Below the pieces are notes generated by a model. The model had not been told where the DNA came from, did not search any database, and worked only from the letters and a program-made list of their open reading frames with translations. A stretch of DNA of 64,000 bases. It comes from a bacterium (lineage in GTDB: Bacteria > Elusimicrobiota > Elusimicrobia > Elusimicrobiales > UBA9959). Shown here piece after piece: positions 50,882-60,162 of this stretch. Positions within the stretch are counted from its first letter, which is position 1, and every line of letters starts with the position of its first letter. Where the stretch lies: positions 1-64,000 of the forward strand of contig JAJZRA010000001.1 of the NCBI GenBank assembly GCA_021847485.1, read 5' to 3'. Position numbers and translations under genes: made by a program.

Positions 50882-53500
50882 ATGCAGGCCCAGGACGACA
50901 AACTCCCTGTCCGGCGCGGCCTGCTGGCCGCGCTGCTGACGGCGGCGTTCTTCGTCGCCCCGCTGCTGTTCTTTACGGGGCTCACGCGCAACCCGTACTA
51001 CCTGCAGATCGTCATCCTCAACCTCGCCCTGCTCGGCGCGTCGGCCCTCTTTCTCCTCGCGTCGCTCAGGCGCGGGACCTGGCTGCTGCCGCGGGCCGCG
51101 GCCTCGCGGCCTTTAGCCGCCCTGGGGCTGATCTACCTGGCTTCTTTCCTTCTGTCCTGGTTCGGCCACGCCCCGTTCTTCCGGCCCGCCATGGCCTCCG
51201 AAGGGCTCAAGGCGGGGCTTTTCTTCCTGATCAACGTCGCGGCGGTCTTCTACCTCTCTTACTCCGTGCCTTTCGCCGGCGAGGGGGAGGAGGAGCCCCG
51301 GGCCGGAAGGTGGCTGGCGCTGGTCCTGGGCTGGGGCGCGCTGTGGCTGCTGTTCCCGTTCCTGCGCACCCCTCCGGCCGGCAACGGGCTGCTCGATCGG
51401 CTGCTGGACCCGTACGGCCTGCTGGTCTGGGCCGCCGGCTTCGCCGCCGTGTGGGCCCTGGTCCGGCGCTGCCGCCAGGAGGACGTCCTGCACCTGGCCC
51501 TCGCGGCGGGCGTCATCGCGTCGCTCTACGGCATCCTCGAGTACTTCCACGTCGAAGTGGTCTGGGCGAAACTGATAAACCCGTACGGCAACCGCTCCGT
51601 CTCCACGTTCGGAAATCCGAACTTCATCTCCACTTACGTCGTCATCCTGCTGCCGCTGGCGGTCTCGCTCCTGCTTAAGGCCCGGGGCGCGGCCCAGCGC
51701 TGGTTCTACGGACTCGCGGTCCTGTCCTACGAGGGCATGCTGATGTGCAGCCTGACCCGCTCCTCCTGGATAGGCGCGGCGGCGGCGCTGGCCCTCCTGT
51801 TCTCGTTCCGCTCCCACCGGGAGGCCCTGAAGGCCGGCAGGCGCTTCCTCTACCCTTTCTTCGGCGCCGCGCTGCTGCTGCTGCTCTTCTGGCCCGCCAG
51901 CTCGCTCAAACCCCTGAGTTCGGGCCTGCTGGACAGGGTCTCGGAAGCGGTGACGAACGTGAATTCCCCGTCCGACATAAACCTCGCCGGCGACACGGGC
52001 AGGGTCTACGCCTCGCTGCACCAGCGCCTGCTGATCTGGACCAGCGCCTGGCAGATGGGCCTGCAGGACCCGCTGCTCGGCAACGGTTGGGGGCAGTTCG
52101 AGCTCTTCTATCCCTTCTTCCAGGGGCGCCTGATGCTGGCCTACCCGATGGCGCGCGGCCTGCGCACCCACGCCAATAACGCGCATAACGAGGTCCTAGA
52201 GCAGTGGTCGCAGGCCGGCATTCTCGGCCTCGGGGCTTTCCTCTGGCTGCTGGTGGTCCTGTTCGGCGGCTTCCTGCGCTTCTACCGGTCCGCCGGGCCG
52301 GAGGCCGCCTATCCGGCGGTGCCGCTGGCGGCCGGGCTGGCCGGCGCGCTCGCCGACAACATGCTCAACGTTTCCCTGCATTTCGCGGTGCCGGCCCTCG
52401 CCTTCTGGTGGGTGGCCGGGGCGCTCGCGCGGCGGACGGCCGGGGCCGTCCAGCGCGGGCCGTGGGCCCGTCCCCGCCTCTCAGCGGTCCTCGCCTGGGC
52501 GCTGCTCGGGGCCTGCCTGGCCGGGGCCTGGTTCTGGCAGCGCCAGTTCAAGAGGGAGTTCCTCTACTTCGAAGGCTTCCGGGCCATGCGGGCCGGCGAC
52601 GCGCGGGGCGCGGCGGAGAGCCTGTTCGGGGCGTGGCAGGCGCACCCGCGCGAGGTCAACAGCAACTACGAGATGGGCAACGCCTACGTGCGCTCCGGGG
52701 ACGAGCAGAAAGGTCTGTGGGCCTACGGCGAAGCGCTCAAGTCCAACGCCGGTTACGACGAGATCTACTTCAACAGGGCCATAGTTCTCAAACGCCTGGG
52801 CCGCCTGGCCGAGGCCCGCGCCGACCTGCGGGCCTCCACGCTGATCAACCCGATGAACCTGACCGCCTGGCAGGCGCTCGCCGAGGCTTACCTGACCGAC
52901 CCGGGGAAGGCCGCGCTCGCGCCGGAGGCCGTCGCCGACTTTTCCGAGGCGGTCAGGGTCTTCCCGCACGACGGGAATCTCTGGAACACGCTTGGGTATT
53001 TCTACACGCTGGCCAAGGACTACAAAGCCGCCCGCGACGCCTACGGGAGGGGGGTCCTGGAGGACCCGGAGAACCGCATGCTCGCCGAGAACCTGGCCGG
53101 CGTCTCGCGGCAGCTCGGGACCGTCAACGACCCGGACCTGGCCTGGCTGGCCGCCTATTCCAGGCTGGCGGCCTCGCTCTCCGGGACGCCCGGGCCGGGG
53201 GACCTGAAAGCGGCCGACGGGCTGGTGGCCGCGCACCCCGGCAACGTGAAAGCCCTGGCGCTGCGCGCCAAGCTGCTCTTCAAGGCCGGCCGTCTCGACG
53301 AGGCCGCCGCGGACCTGAGGGCGGTGCTGGCCGAGGACTACGCCGACAACTCGGCCCGCTACGGGCTGGCGGTTATCCTGGAAAAGAAGGGGGACCTGAA
53401 AGGCGCGGCGGCGCAGTGGCGCGCTTTCCTGGAGCTGGAGCCGGGCAACTCCGCGGTCGCGGCGCGCCTGAAGGCGGATTCGCAAGGACCGGCGCGCTGA
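50882..53500 (+). CDS. O-antigen ligase/Wzy_C family membrane protein with C-terminal TPR repeats (paralogue)
   Basis: TFGNPNFISTYVVILLPLAV, HANNAHNEVLEQWSQAGILGLGAFLW, TPR repeats at C-terminus. Confidence 0.87.
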   Translation: MQAQDDKLPVRRGLLAALLTAAFFVAPLLFFTGLTRNPYYLQIVILNLALLGASALFLLASLRRGTWLLPRAAASRPLAALGLIYLASFLLSWFGHAPFFRPAMASEGLKAGLFFLINVAAVFYLSYSVPFAGEGEEEPRAGRWLALVLGWGALWLLFPFLRTPPAGNGLLDRLLDPYGLLVWAAGFAAVWALVRRCRQEDVLHLALAAGVIASLYGILEYFHVEVVWAKLINPYGNRSVSTFGNPNFISTYVVILLPLAVSLLLKARGAAQRWFYGLAVLSYEGMLMCSLTRSSWIGAAAALALLFSFRSHREALKAGRRFLYPFFGAALLLLLFWPASSLKPLSSGLLDRVSEAVTNVNSPSDINLAGDTGRVYASLHQRLLIWTSAWQMGLQDPLLGNGWGQFELFYPFFQGRLMLAYPMARGLRTHANNAHNEVLEQWSQAGILGLGAFLWLLVVLFGGFLRFYRSAGPEAAYPAVPLAAGLAGALADNMLNVSLHFAVPALAFWWVAGALARRTAGAVQRGPWARPRLSAVLAWALLGACLAGAWFWQRQFKREFLYFEGFRAMRAGDARGAAESLFGAWQAHPREVNSNYEMGNAYVRSGDEQKGLWAYGEALKSNAGYDEIYFNRAIVLKRLGRLAEARADLRASTLINPMNLTAWQALAEAYLTDPGKAALAPEAVADFSEAVRVFPHDGNLWNTLGYFYTLAKDYKAARDAYGRGVLEDPENRMLAENLAGVSRQLGTVNDPDLAWLAAYSRLAASLSGTPGPGDLKAADGLVAAHPGNVKALALRAKLLFKAGRLDEAAADLRAVLAEDYADNSARYGLAVILEKKGDLKGAAAQWRAFLELEPGNSAVAARLKADSQGPAR

Positions 53501-53600
53501 GCAGGTCAAAAACCTGTAACAATCCTGTAATAATTAGGCAAACAGGAAAAGGTTGAATATAGACGCGGAGGGCCCGGTACGGCCCCGCGGAGCTTTTAAA

Positions 53601-55424
53601 ATGAGAAAATACCATGCCCCTAAACTGGCGACGCCGGCCCTGCTGCTGGCCCTGCTGCTCGCCCCGACCGGCCAGTTCCTCCCGGAGCTTTCCGCCCAGG
53701 CAGGCCGCAGCGGCGGGGTCAGCCGCTCGATGGAGCAGGCCATCCGCCTCTACCACGAGGGGCAGGACACCGAGGCGATGGACAGGTTCATGGATATCCT
53801 GGTCAAGGGCACGCCGTCGGAGAAGGCCCTCGCCAACGAGTACATCTCCAAGATAACGCTGCGCATGAACACCGGCGTCAATACCGTCAAGGACCGCGGG
53901 GCCGAACCGTCCGCCCTGCACGAGGTCTCGGTGGCGAAGCCCCGCGATACGGGCGCGGGCCGCCCGGCGGACGACGTCAGGGGCGGCGACGACCGGGAAG
54001 AGGACGAGGGCGGCGCCGCGGAGGAGGGGGAGGCGCAGAAGGCGCGGGCTTCGGAGAAGATAACGGCCCGGATCGCCCAGATGCGCAGGGACCTGCTGCT
54101 GGAACTGGGCCGCGGCAACGCGGTCAAGATCTATATGGGCGATTCGATGCCGAAGGCCCTGACGCTGGACCCCGCTTACTTCTTCACCGGAGAGACCTCC
54201 TTCCGCCCCGGCAGCGACAAGACCCTGGCCGCCTTGGCGGGCCTGCTCTTCACGCTGGGCAAGGCCAACTGCCTGATCCTGCCGGAAGGCACGGCGGAGG
54301 GCGACGTAAAGATCCGCAGCATCCGCCGGGCGCTGGCCCTGAACTCCTATTTCGAGTCCCGCGGCATCTCCAAGTCCCGGCTGGAGGTCAACCTGACCGG
54401 GACCGGCGTCAGCTTCCCCCGGGAACTGACCAATATAAGCGGAATGGTCATCATCTTCGATTATGACAAGGCCCCGCTACTCAAGGACGAGGCGGACCCC
54501 AGGACGAAGGGGCCGCGCGTCTCTCTCGGCGTCTACCCCACTTCGATCTCCGTGCAGAAGAACGAAGGCGCCATAGTGGAGTTCTCCGTCTTCGAACCCC
54601 CTACCGGCTCCCCGACGTGGAAGTTCCAGGTCTTCCAGGTGCAGAAGGACGGTTCCCGGCTCCAGCTCCAGGAATTCTCCGGCTCCGGCCCCCAGTACAA
54701 CCAGAGTTTCTGGAACGGCCGCAAGAAGTTCTTCGGCGCTCCCTACCCTTCGGGCAAGTACATGTTCACCGTGACCGCCTCCGACATCGAGGGCAGGGAG
54801 ACCTCGCTGTCCCGGCTGCTGCTGGTCAAGCCCACCGCGGAGGAGGAGCGCGCCGCGCTGATGGCCAGGCCCGCCGCGCGTTCGGCCGAACGCAGGGAGA
54901 CCGTGACCCCCTCGGGCGTCAAGGCCAGGGCGGTGACGAGGAAAGGCGCCGCGTTGAAAGGCAAGACCCTCAAGGGCAAGGCTCCAGCCAGGGTCAAGGG
55001 CAAGGGCGCCAAGACCCGCAAGAAGAAGCCGGCCGCGGCCGCTCCCCCGGCCGGGGACTCCGCGGAGCCGCGGAACGGCGGCGAAGCTCCTTCCGGCGAC
55101 TCCCAGCCCGCGGCCTTCTCGGGCCAGGTCAGCTACAAGATCTATTTCAAGGAGAACACCACCAGCCTGACGGCCACCAGCGAGAAGCGCCTGGCCCAGG
55201 TGGCGGAGACCCTGGGCTACTATCCGATGGCCACCATAATCCTTACCGGCTACGCCTATTCCGGAGAGGCGAATGCGGACGCGGTGGCCGAGAGCCGGGC
55301 CGACTACGTCGCCGCCCGCCTGGCCGAAAAGTACAGGATAGACCGTTCCAGGATGGAGGTCAACTCAGCGGTCTCGGAAGTGCCGAAGAGTATCGTGGAG
55401 ATAAAACTTGCCGGTAAGGAATAG
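53601..55424 (+). CDS. Exported OmpA-like protein with basic Lys-rich linker
   Basis: C-terminal IYFKENTTSLTATSEKRLAQVAETLGYYPMATIILTGYAYSGEANADAVAESRADYVAARL; an earlier degenerate OmpA-like segment around FFTGETSFRPGSDKTLAALAGLL. Confidence 0.72.
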   Translation: MRKYHAPKLATPALLLALLLAPTGQFLPELSAQAGRSGGVSRSMEQAIRLYHEGQDTEAMDRFMDILVKGTPSEKALANEYISKITLRMNTGVNTVKDRGAEPSALHEVSVAKPRDTGAGRPADDVRGGDDREEDEGGAAEEGEAQKARASEKITARIAQMRRDLLLELGRGNAVKIYMGDSMPKALTLDPAYFFTGETSFRPGSDKTLAALAGLLFTLGKANCLILPEGTAEGDVKIRSIRRALALNSYFESRGISKSRLEVNLTGTGVSFPRELTNISGMVIIFDYDKAPLLKDEADPRTKGPRVSLGVYPTSISVQKNEGAIVEFSVFEPPTGSPTWKFQVFQVQKDGSRLQLQEFSGSGPQYNQSFWNGRKKFFGAPYPSGKYMFTVTASDIEGRETSLSRLLLVKPTAEEERAALMARPAARSAERRETVTPSGVKARAVTRKGAALKGKTLKGKAPARVKGKGAKTRKKKPAAAAPPAGDSAEPRNGGEAPSGDSQPAAFSGQVSYKIYFKENTTSLTATSEKRLAQVAETLGYYPMATIILTGYAYSGEANADAVAESRADYVAARLAEKYRIDRSRMEVNSAVSEVPKSIVEIKLAGKE

Positions 55425-55460
55425 ACAAATATCAACTATATTATTTAAAATCTAAAAGTT

Positions 55461-57035
55461 ATGGCTAAAACAGAAGGGAAGGCCTTTCTGGGCGTCTACG
55501 TTTCTCCGAAGGAGATCTCGATCGCCCAGATGAAGATAGGCAAGGACTCCAAACCGGAGCCCGAGCACCTCGTTACCTTCCCGACGGGCTTCGCGGTGAA
55601 GGAGGGGATGCTGCGCCCCCTGTCCCTCAACCACGAGTTCTTCAGCGAGAAGGCCCCCTGGCTGGCGCCTTTCAAGCAGGCCATCAAGAGCGTTTCCTGG
55701 GACACCTCTTCGGCCGTCGTGACGCTCTCCCCGCAGTTCGCGATCCTCCGCTATTTCGTGATGCCGGCCATCGAGCGCCGTTTCTGGAGCAAGTCGATCC
55801 CGCTCGAGTCCAAGAAGTACATCCCGGTCTCCTTCGAGGAGGTCGTCTACGATTTCAACGCCGTGCCCGCGGACGGCGGCAAGAAGCTGGGCGTGCTGTT
55901 CGGCCTGACCCAGCGCAAGAGCGTCGAGTTCCTGACCGAGACCCTCAAGTCCGCGGGGCTTACCCTGGCGGCCCTGGAGGTCAGCGCCGTCTCCCTTGAA
56001 CGGCTGCTCGGTTTTACTGACGCCCAGGATCACGACGCGAAGGGCTACATCCATTTCGCCGCCGGCACCACGCTGATGATGTTCTCCCACGGCGGCTATC
56101 CGGTGCTGTACCGCGAGACGGATTCCGACGCCGGCGGCACTATGAGCGACCGCCGCCGCCTGGACATAAACGGCGCGGTCCAGTTCGTGGACCGCTATGT
56201 GGGCGGGAAGGACTACAAGAAGATCATGCTCAGCGGCGACGGCGCCGAGGGCGCCAAGCCCGCCGCCGAGAAGGAAGCCGCGCCGATAGCCGTGGAGGTC
56301 TGGGACTGCGCCAAGACCTGCGGCCTGAAGGGCAACGAGGCCGCCGGGCTCTTCGCGGCGGGCGCCGCGCTGCGCGAGCGGGTCCCGGGCCGCCTGAAGC
56401 TGGACGTCTCGGGCGTCAGCACCGCCGCCGCGCTCGAGAAACAGGTGCAGTCCTACGTCTGGAACGTCACCTTCATGCTCGGCGGGTTCCTTCTGCTCCT
56501 CGCGCTGATCGCCCAAGCCAGGCTCATGATGATCAATTCCCGCCTGGTCGGCCTGAACTCCAGGGTGATGGACGTCTCGGAACTGGAGGGCAGCGACGCC
56601 GACACCATACGGGCGAAGATAGAGCGGATACAGGCGGACGCCAAGATGCTCACGTCCCTCACGCAGGACGCTAATACCCTGGCGCCCAAGCTTTCCGCCA
56701 TCGCCGACCAGATCCCCCAGCCCCTCTGGATCGTAGATATCAACTACTCGAGCCCGCTGGGAGTGTCCGAGGCGATGGGCTCCTCCACCGAGCTGAAACT
56801 GGTCGGGGAGACCTTCCTCAAGGGCGAGGCCAAGATGCGCGCCGTCGACGCGTTCACCAAGGCCCTGAAGGCCACGCCGGAGTTCAAGCCTTTCACGCCG
56901 CCGGCCGGGAGGATGGACAGCACTACGGACGCCGAGAGTTCCCAGCCCGGGATGGCGACGCCGTCCGGGGAGGACCCGCTGGCCCCTAAGCCGGGCGGCT
57001 TCTCGGTGACCTGCGTCGCCAACAAGAGGAACTAG
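55461..57035 (+). CDS. PilM-PilN fusion (GspL-like) type IV pilus assembly protein
   Basis: PilM-like N-terminal half, then TM segment WNVTFMLGGFLLLLALIAQARLMMINSRLVGLNSRV and PilN-like periplasmic part; followed by pilO/P/Q. Confidence 0.75.
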   Translation: MAKTEGKAFLGVYVSPKEISIAQMKIGKDSKPEPEHLVTFPTGFAVKEGMLRPLSLNHEFFSEKAPWLAPFKQAIKSVSWDTSSAVVTLSPQFAILRYFVMPAIERRFWSKSIPLESKKYIPVSFEEVVYDFNAVPADGGKKLGVLFGLTQRKSVEFLTETLKSAGLTLAALEVSAVSLERLLGFTDAQDHDAKGYIHFAAGTTLMMFSHGGYPVLYRETDSDAGGTMSDRRRLDINGAVQFVDRYVGGKDYKKIMLSGDGAEGAKPAAEKEAAPIAVEVWDCAKTCGLKGNEAAGLFAAGAALRERVPGRLKLDVSGVSTAAALEKQVQSYVWNVTFMLGGFLLLLALIAQARLMMINSRLVGLNSRVMDVSELEGSDADTIRAKIERIQADAKMLTSLTQDANTLAPKLSAIADQIPQPLWIVDINYSSPLGVSEAMGSSTELKLVGETFLKGEAKMRAVDAFTKALKATPEFKPFTPPAGRMDSTTDAESSQPGMATPSGEDPLAPKPGGFSVTCVANKRN

Positions 57036-57037
57036 AT

Positions 57038-57637
57038 ATGACGCCGCTCATAACTTCCCTGCTGGCCAAGGCCCGGTCCTTCTTCAAGGACATGGCGGAT
57101 AACGTCATGATCATCTACGGGGAGAAGGGGATAGAGCCTTTCAAGAAGCCGCTGATGATAGCCCTTCCTACGCTGCTGGTGCTCTACGCCGGCGTCTACA
57201 GCCCGCTCGGCTCGAAGCTCTCCGCGGCCAAGACCAAGCTGGAAGTGCTTACCGTGGTGGCGCAGTACGCCTCCGATTACCAGGACGCCAAGACCAGGCT
57301 GTCCGCCTACCAGCGCAGGCTGCCGCTGCTCAAGGACAAGGACGAGTGGCTTAACTACATCATCACCAGCACGGCGCGCTCCTACGGCATCTCTTTCGAC
57401 GGGGTCAGCGGCCAGAAGGAGTCCGAGATCGGCAATTTCCTGGTGGTCTCGCGCGAGGTCACGGTGACCACCACCTACGCCAAGCTCGGTAAATGGCTGG
57501 CAGAGATAGAGAATTCCCCGATCTTCCTGAGGGTCATCGAGCTGGACGCCCGCCGCGACGCCAATAACCCCGGCACGGTAAAGGTCACGTTCCGCCTGGC
57601 CACCGTCTTCCCGCGGTTCCAGGGGGGGAGGGGCTGA
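57038..57637 (+). CDS. pilO: PilO-like type IV pilus assembly protein
   Basis: N-terminal TM, coiled coil, position between pilMN and pilP/Q. Confidence 0.72.
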   Translation: MTPLITSLLAKARSFFKDMADNVMIIYGEKGIEPFKKPLMIALPTLLVLYAGVYSPLGSKLSAAKTKLEVLTVVAQYASDYQDAKTRLSAYQRRLPLLKDKDEWLNYIITSTARSYGISFDGVSGQKESEIGNFLVVSREVTVTTTYAKLGKWLAEIENSPIFLRVIELDARRDANNPGTVKVTFRLATVFPRFQGGRG

Positions 57638-57638
57638 T

Positions 57639-58367
57639 ATGAAGAGCCTTACCTCCATGCTGGGCTGGCTGCTGCTGCTGGCGGTGCTGGCGGTGCCGTC
57701 TTTCCTTTTCTATAACTGGTGGACCAAGAGCAGGCAGCAGACCTCCTCCGAACTGGCGCAGGAACCGGTGCAGGCCAACATCTTCCCGTCCTCCGAGAAG
57801 GCCGCGCCCGCCGCCCCGCCGGCCCGGTCCACCGCTCCCGCGCCTTCCCCCGAGGTCCAGCCCGGCCCCAAGGCCGCGCAGGAGAGTGCTTCCCAGCCGG
57901 CGGCCGCCACCCGCCCCGCGGCGCAGCAGGCCGCCCGGCAGCCCGCGCCGCAGCAGCCCGCGCCCCAGCCGCCGGCCCCCGCTTCCCAACCGGCGCAGGT
58001 CCAGCAGTCCAGCGCGCCGGCCCGCTCGGTCGCGGTCTCCACCGCGCCTAAGCCGGTTTCTTACTACGACCCGAAGACCGACCGCGATCCCACCCTTTCG
58101 CCTGCCGACTACAGCAAGATCAAAAAGCTCGAGCTGGAGCGCCTGGAGGCGGCCCGCCAGGCGCGCCTGGCGGCTTTACATCGTCCTTCCGAGCCGACCA
58201 TCGAGAGCCGCCTGCTGCTCCAGGGGATAATAGGCAACGCGGCCATCATAAACGGGGACATGTATTACGCCGGGCAGTCGGTGCGGGGCGCCAAGATACT
58301 TAAGATCGGCGCCAATTACGTCATATTGGAATACAAGGGCCGCAGGTTCCGGAAGGTGCTCAGGTAG
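57639..58367 (+). CDS. PilP/GspC-like inner-membrane protein with Pro/Ala/Gln-rich linker
   Basis: N-terminal TM; RDPTLSPADY; C-terminal LQGIIGNAAIINGDMYYAGQSVRGAKILKIGANYVILEYKGRRF. Confidence 0.7.
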   Translation: MKSLTSMLGWLLLLAVLAVPSFLFYNWWTKSRQQTSSELAQEPVQANIFPSSEKAAPAAPPARSTAPAPSPEVQPGPKAAQESASQPAAATRPAAQQAARQPAPQQPAPQPPAPASQPAQVQQSSAPARSVAVSTAPKPVSYYDPKTDRDPTLSPADYSKIKKLELERLEAARQARLAALHRPSEPTIESRLLLQGIIGNAAIINGDMYYAGQSVRGAKILKIGANYVILEYKGRRFRKVLR

Positions 58368-58431
58368 CGGCTCTGGCCCCGGCCCGGGAACTTAACATAT
58401 AATGAATGTCAGGGAGCCTCACGGAGGAGCT

Positions 58432-60156
58432 ATGAAAACCTTGAAAATTATGCTGGCGCTGGCGCTGGCGCTGGAACAGGTGGTCTTTCCCGTCTCGTAC
58501 CTGTTCGCGCAGGACGAGGTGCCCTCCGCGGACAAGAACTTCGCGCAGGACCTCCAGGGGCCTTCCGGGGACGAGGGCGGCCCGATCATGGAGGGCCAGG
58601 CCTCCCAGTCGGCCGAGGCGGCCCCTCCCGCCACGATGCCGCAGGCCCAGACCCCGGGGTCCCCGATAGAGTCCGTCCAGATCGGCGGCGCCGCGCCGAA
58701 GGACGCCCCGATGTACGAGGACGCCGAGTCCGTCTCGCCGCTCGACCGCAAGATCGGCCCGATCCGCCTCAAGGGCGCGCCGCTCTCCACCTTTCTCGAC
58801 GTGGTTTCCGCCCAGTCCAAGGTCAACTTCATCATCACCGAGGGCCTGGAATCCAAAACGATCACCGTGTTCCTGCGCAAGACCACCGTCCGCGAGGCCC
58901 TCGAACTGCTGCTGCGCGTCAAAGGCCTGACCTACCAGCGCATCGGCAAGAGCAATACCTACGTCGTGCAGAAGCGTTCGGCCGATATGCCGAACCTGAT
59001 CACCAAGATCTATACCCTCAACTATATCCCGCTGATCCCGATCACCTCTATCGGCGAGGAGCTCGCGTCCATCACCTCCCAGGACGTTTCCTCCAACGTG
59101 GATCAGAACCAGCAGCAGGGCGGCGGGCAGGGCAACGCCCTCAAGAGCGCCGACAGCAACATCGCCATCCTCGGCATCGTGCGCAGCGTGCTTTCCAAGA
59201 AGTACGGCAAGCTCGCCACCGACCCGCGCACCAACACGCTGATCATCACCGACGTGCCGGAGGTCTTCCCGCAGGTCGAGCAGATCATCGCCGAGCTGGA
59301 TAAGAAAGCCCCGCAGATCCTGATCGAGGCCCAGATCGTGGAGATCAACACCGACCGCATGAACGAGCTCGGCATCGAGTGGGGCGGCAGCCGCGGCGAG
59401 ATGGCCTTCTTCGCCGGCCCTGCCCGCCTGACCGACTACGGTCTGCGGCCCGGCTTCTATTCCGGCGACCAGTGGAAGAAGTTCTTCCCGGTCACGCAGG
59501 ATATCGGCACCGCCGCCTCGGGCAGCTCCGGCGGCAGCTCCGGCGGCTCCATCGACCCGCTCTTCTCCACCGGCCAGCAGAGCTCGAAGGGCGTCTACTA
59601 CGGCATCTTCAGCCTCGCGCAGCTGCAGGCCATCTTCCGCGCGCTGATCTCGAAGGGCGAGGCCCGCTACCTCGGCAAGCCCAAGATCGTCGCGATGAAC
59701 AACAAGACCGCGCTGATCACGATAGCCAAGGACGCCGCGATGGGCACGCAGAGCACCGTCGCCTCGGCCGGCGGCTCCTCCGGCACGCAGTCCACCGGCG
59801 TGGAGCGCCGCCGCATCGGCCTCGTGCTCAAGGTCACGCCCCAGGTCAACAAGGAAGGGTTCATCACGATGATCGTGCAGCCCGCCTACGCCGACATGGT
59901 CGCTTCGGCCGTCACCGTGCAGGGGTCCACCGTCTACGACCCGGTCAGCCGCGGCGCCTCGACGATGGTGCGCGTCAAGAACGGGCAGACCGTGGTCATC
60001 GGCGGCATGCTCGCTTCCACCGAGAACAAGACCATCAAGAAGGTGCCGCTGCTGGGCTACATCCCGATCATCGGCTGGCTGTTCACGAGCGTGAGTTCCA
60101 GGCGGACCAACACCGACCTGGTCATGTTCCTGACCCCGACCATACTGGTCGACTAG
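58432..60156 (+). CDS. pilQ: Secretin (PilQ/GspD family)
   Basis: STN/N-domain-like IRLKGAPLSTFLDVVSAQSKVNFIIT; LIEAQIVEINTDRMNELGIEWGG; VKNGQTVVIGGMLAS..VPLLGYIPIIGWLF. Confidence 0.93.
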   Translation: MKTLKIMLALALALEQVVFPVSYLFAQDEVPSADKNFAQDLQGPSGDEGGPIMEGQASQSAEAAPPATMPQAQTPGSPIESVQIGGAAPKDAPMYEDAESVSPLDRKIGPIRLKGAPLSTFLDVVSAQSKVNFIITEGLESKTITVFLRKTTVREALELLLRVKGLTYQRIGKSNTYVVQKRSADMPNLITKIYTLNYIPLIPITSIGEELASITSQDVSSNVDQNQQQGGGQGNALKSADSNIAILGIVRSVLSKKYGKLATDPRTNTLIITDVPEVFPQVEQIIAELDKKAPQILIEAQIVEINTDRMNELGIEWGGSRGEMAFFAGPARLTDYGLRPGFYSGDQWKKFFPVTQDIGTAASGSSGGSSGGSIDPLFSTGQQSSKGVYYGIFSLAQLQAIFRALISKGEARYLGKPKIVAMNNKTALITIAKDAAMGTQSTVASAGGSSGTQSTGVERRRIGLVLKVTPQVNKEGFITMIVQPAYADMVASAVTVQGSTVYDPVSRGASTMVRVKNGQTVVIGGMLASTENKTIKKVPLLGYIPIIGWLFTSVSSRRTNTDLVMFLTPTILVD

Positions 60157-60162
60157 GACGTT

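Noticed and set aside
57780-58060. Low-complexity Pro/Ala/Gln-rich stretch as a separate feature
   Set aside because: Ordinary flexible linker in a PilP/GspC-like protein.
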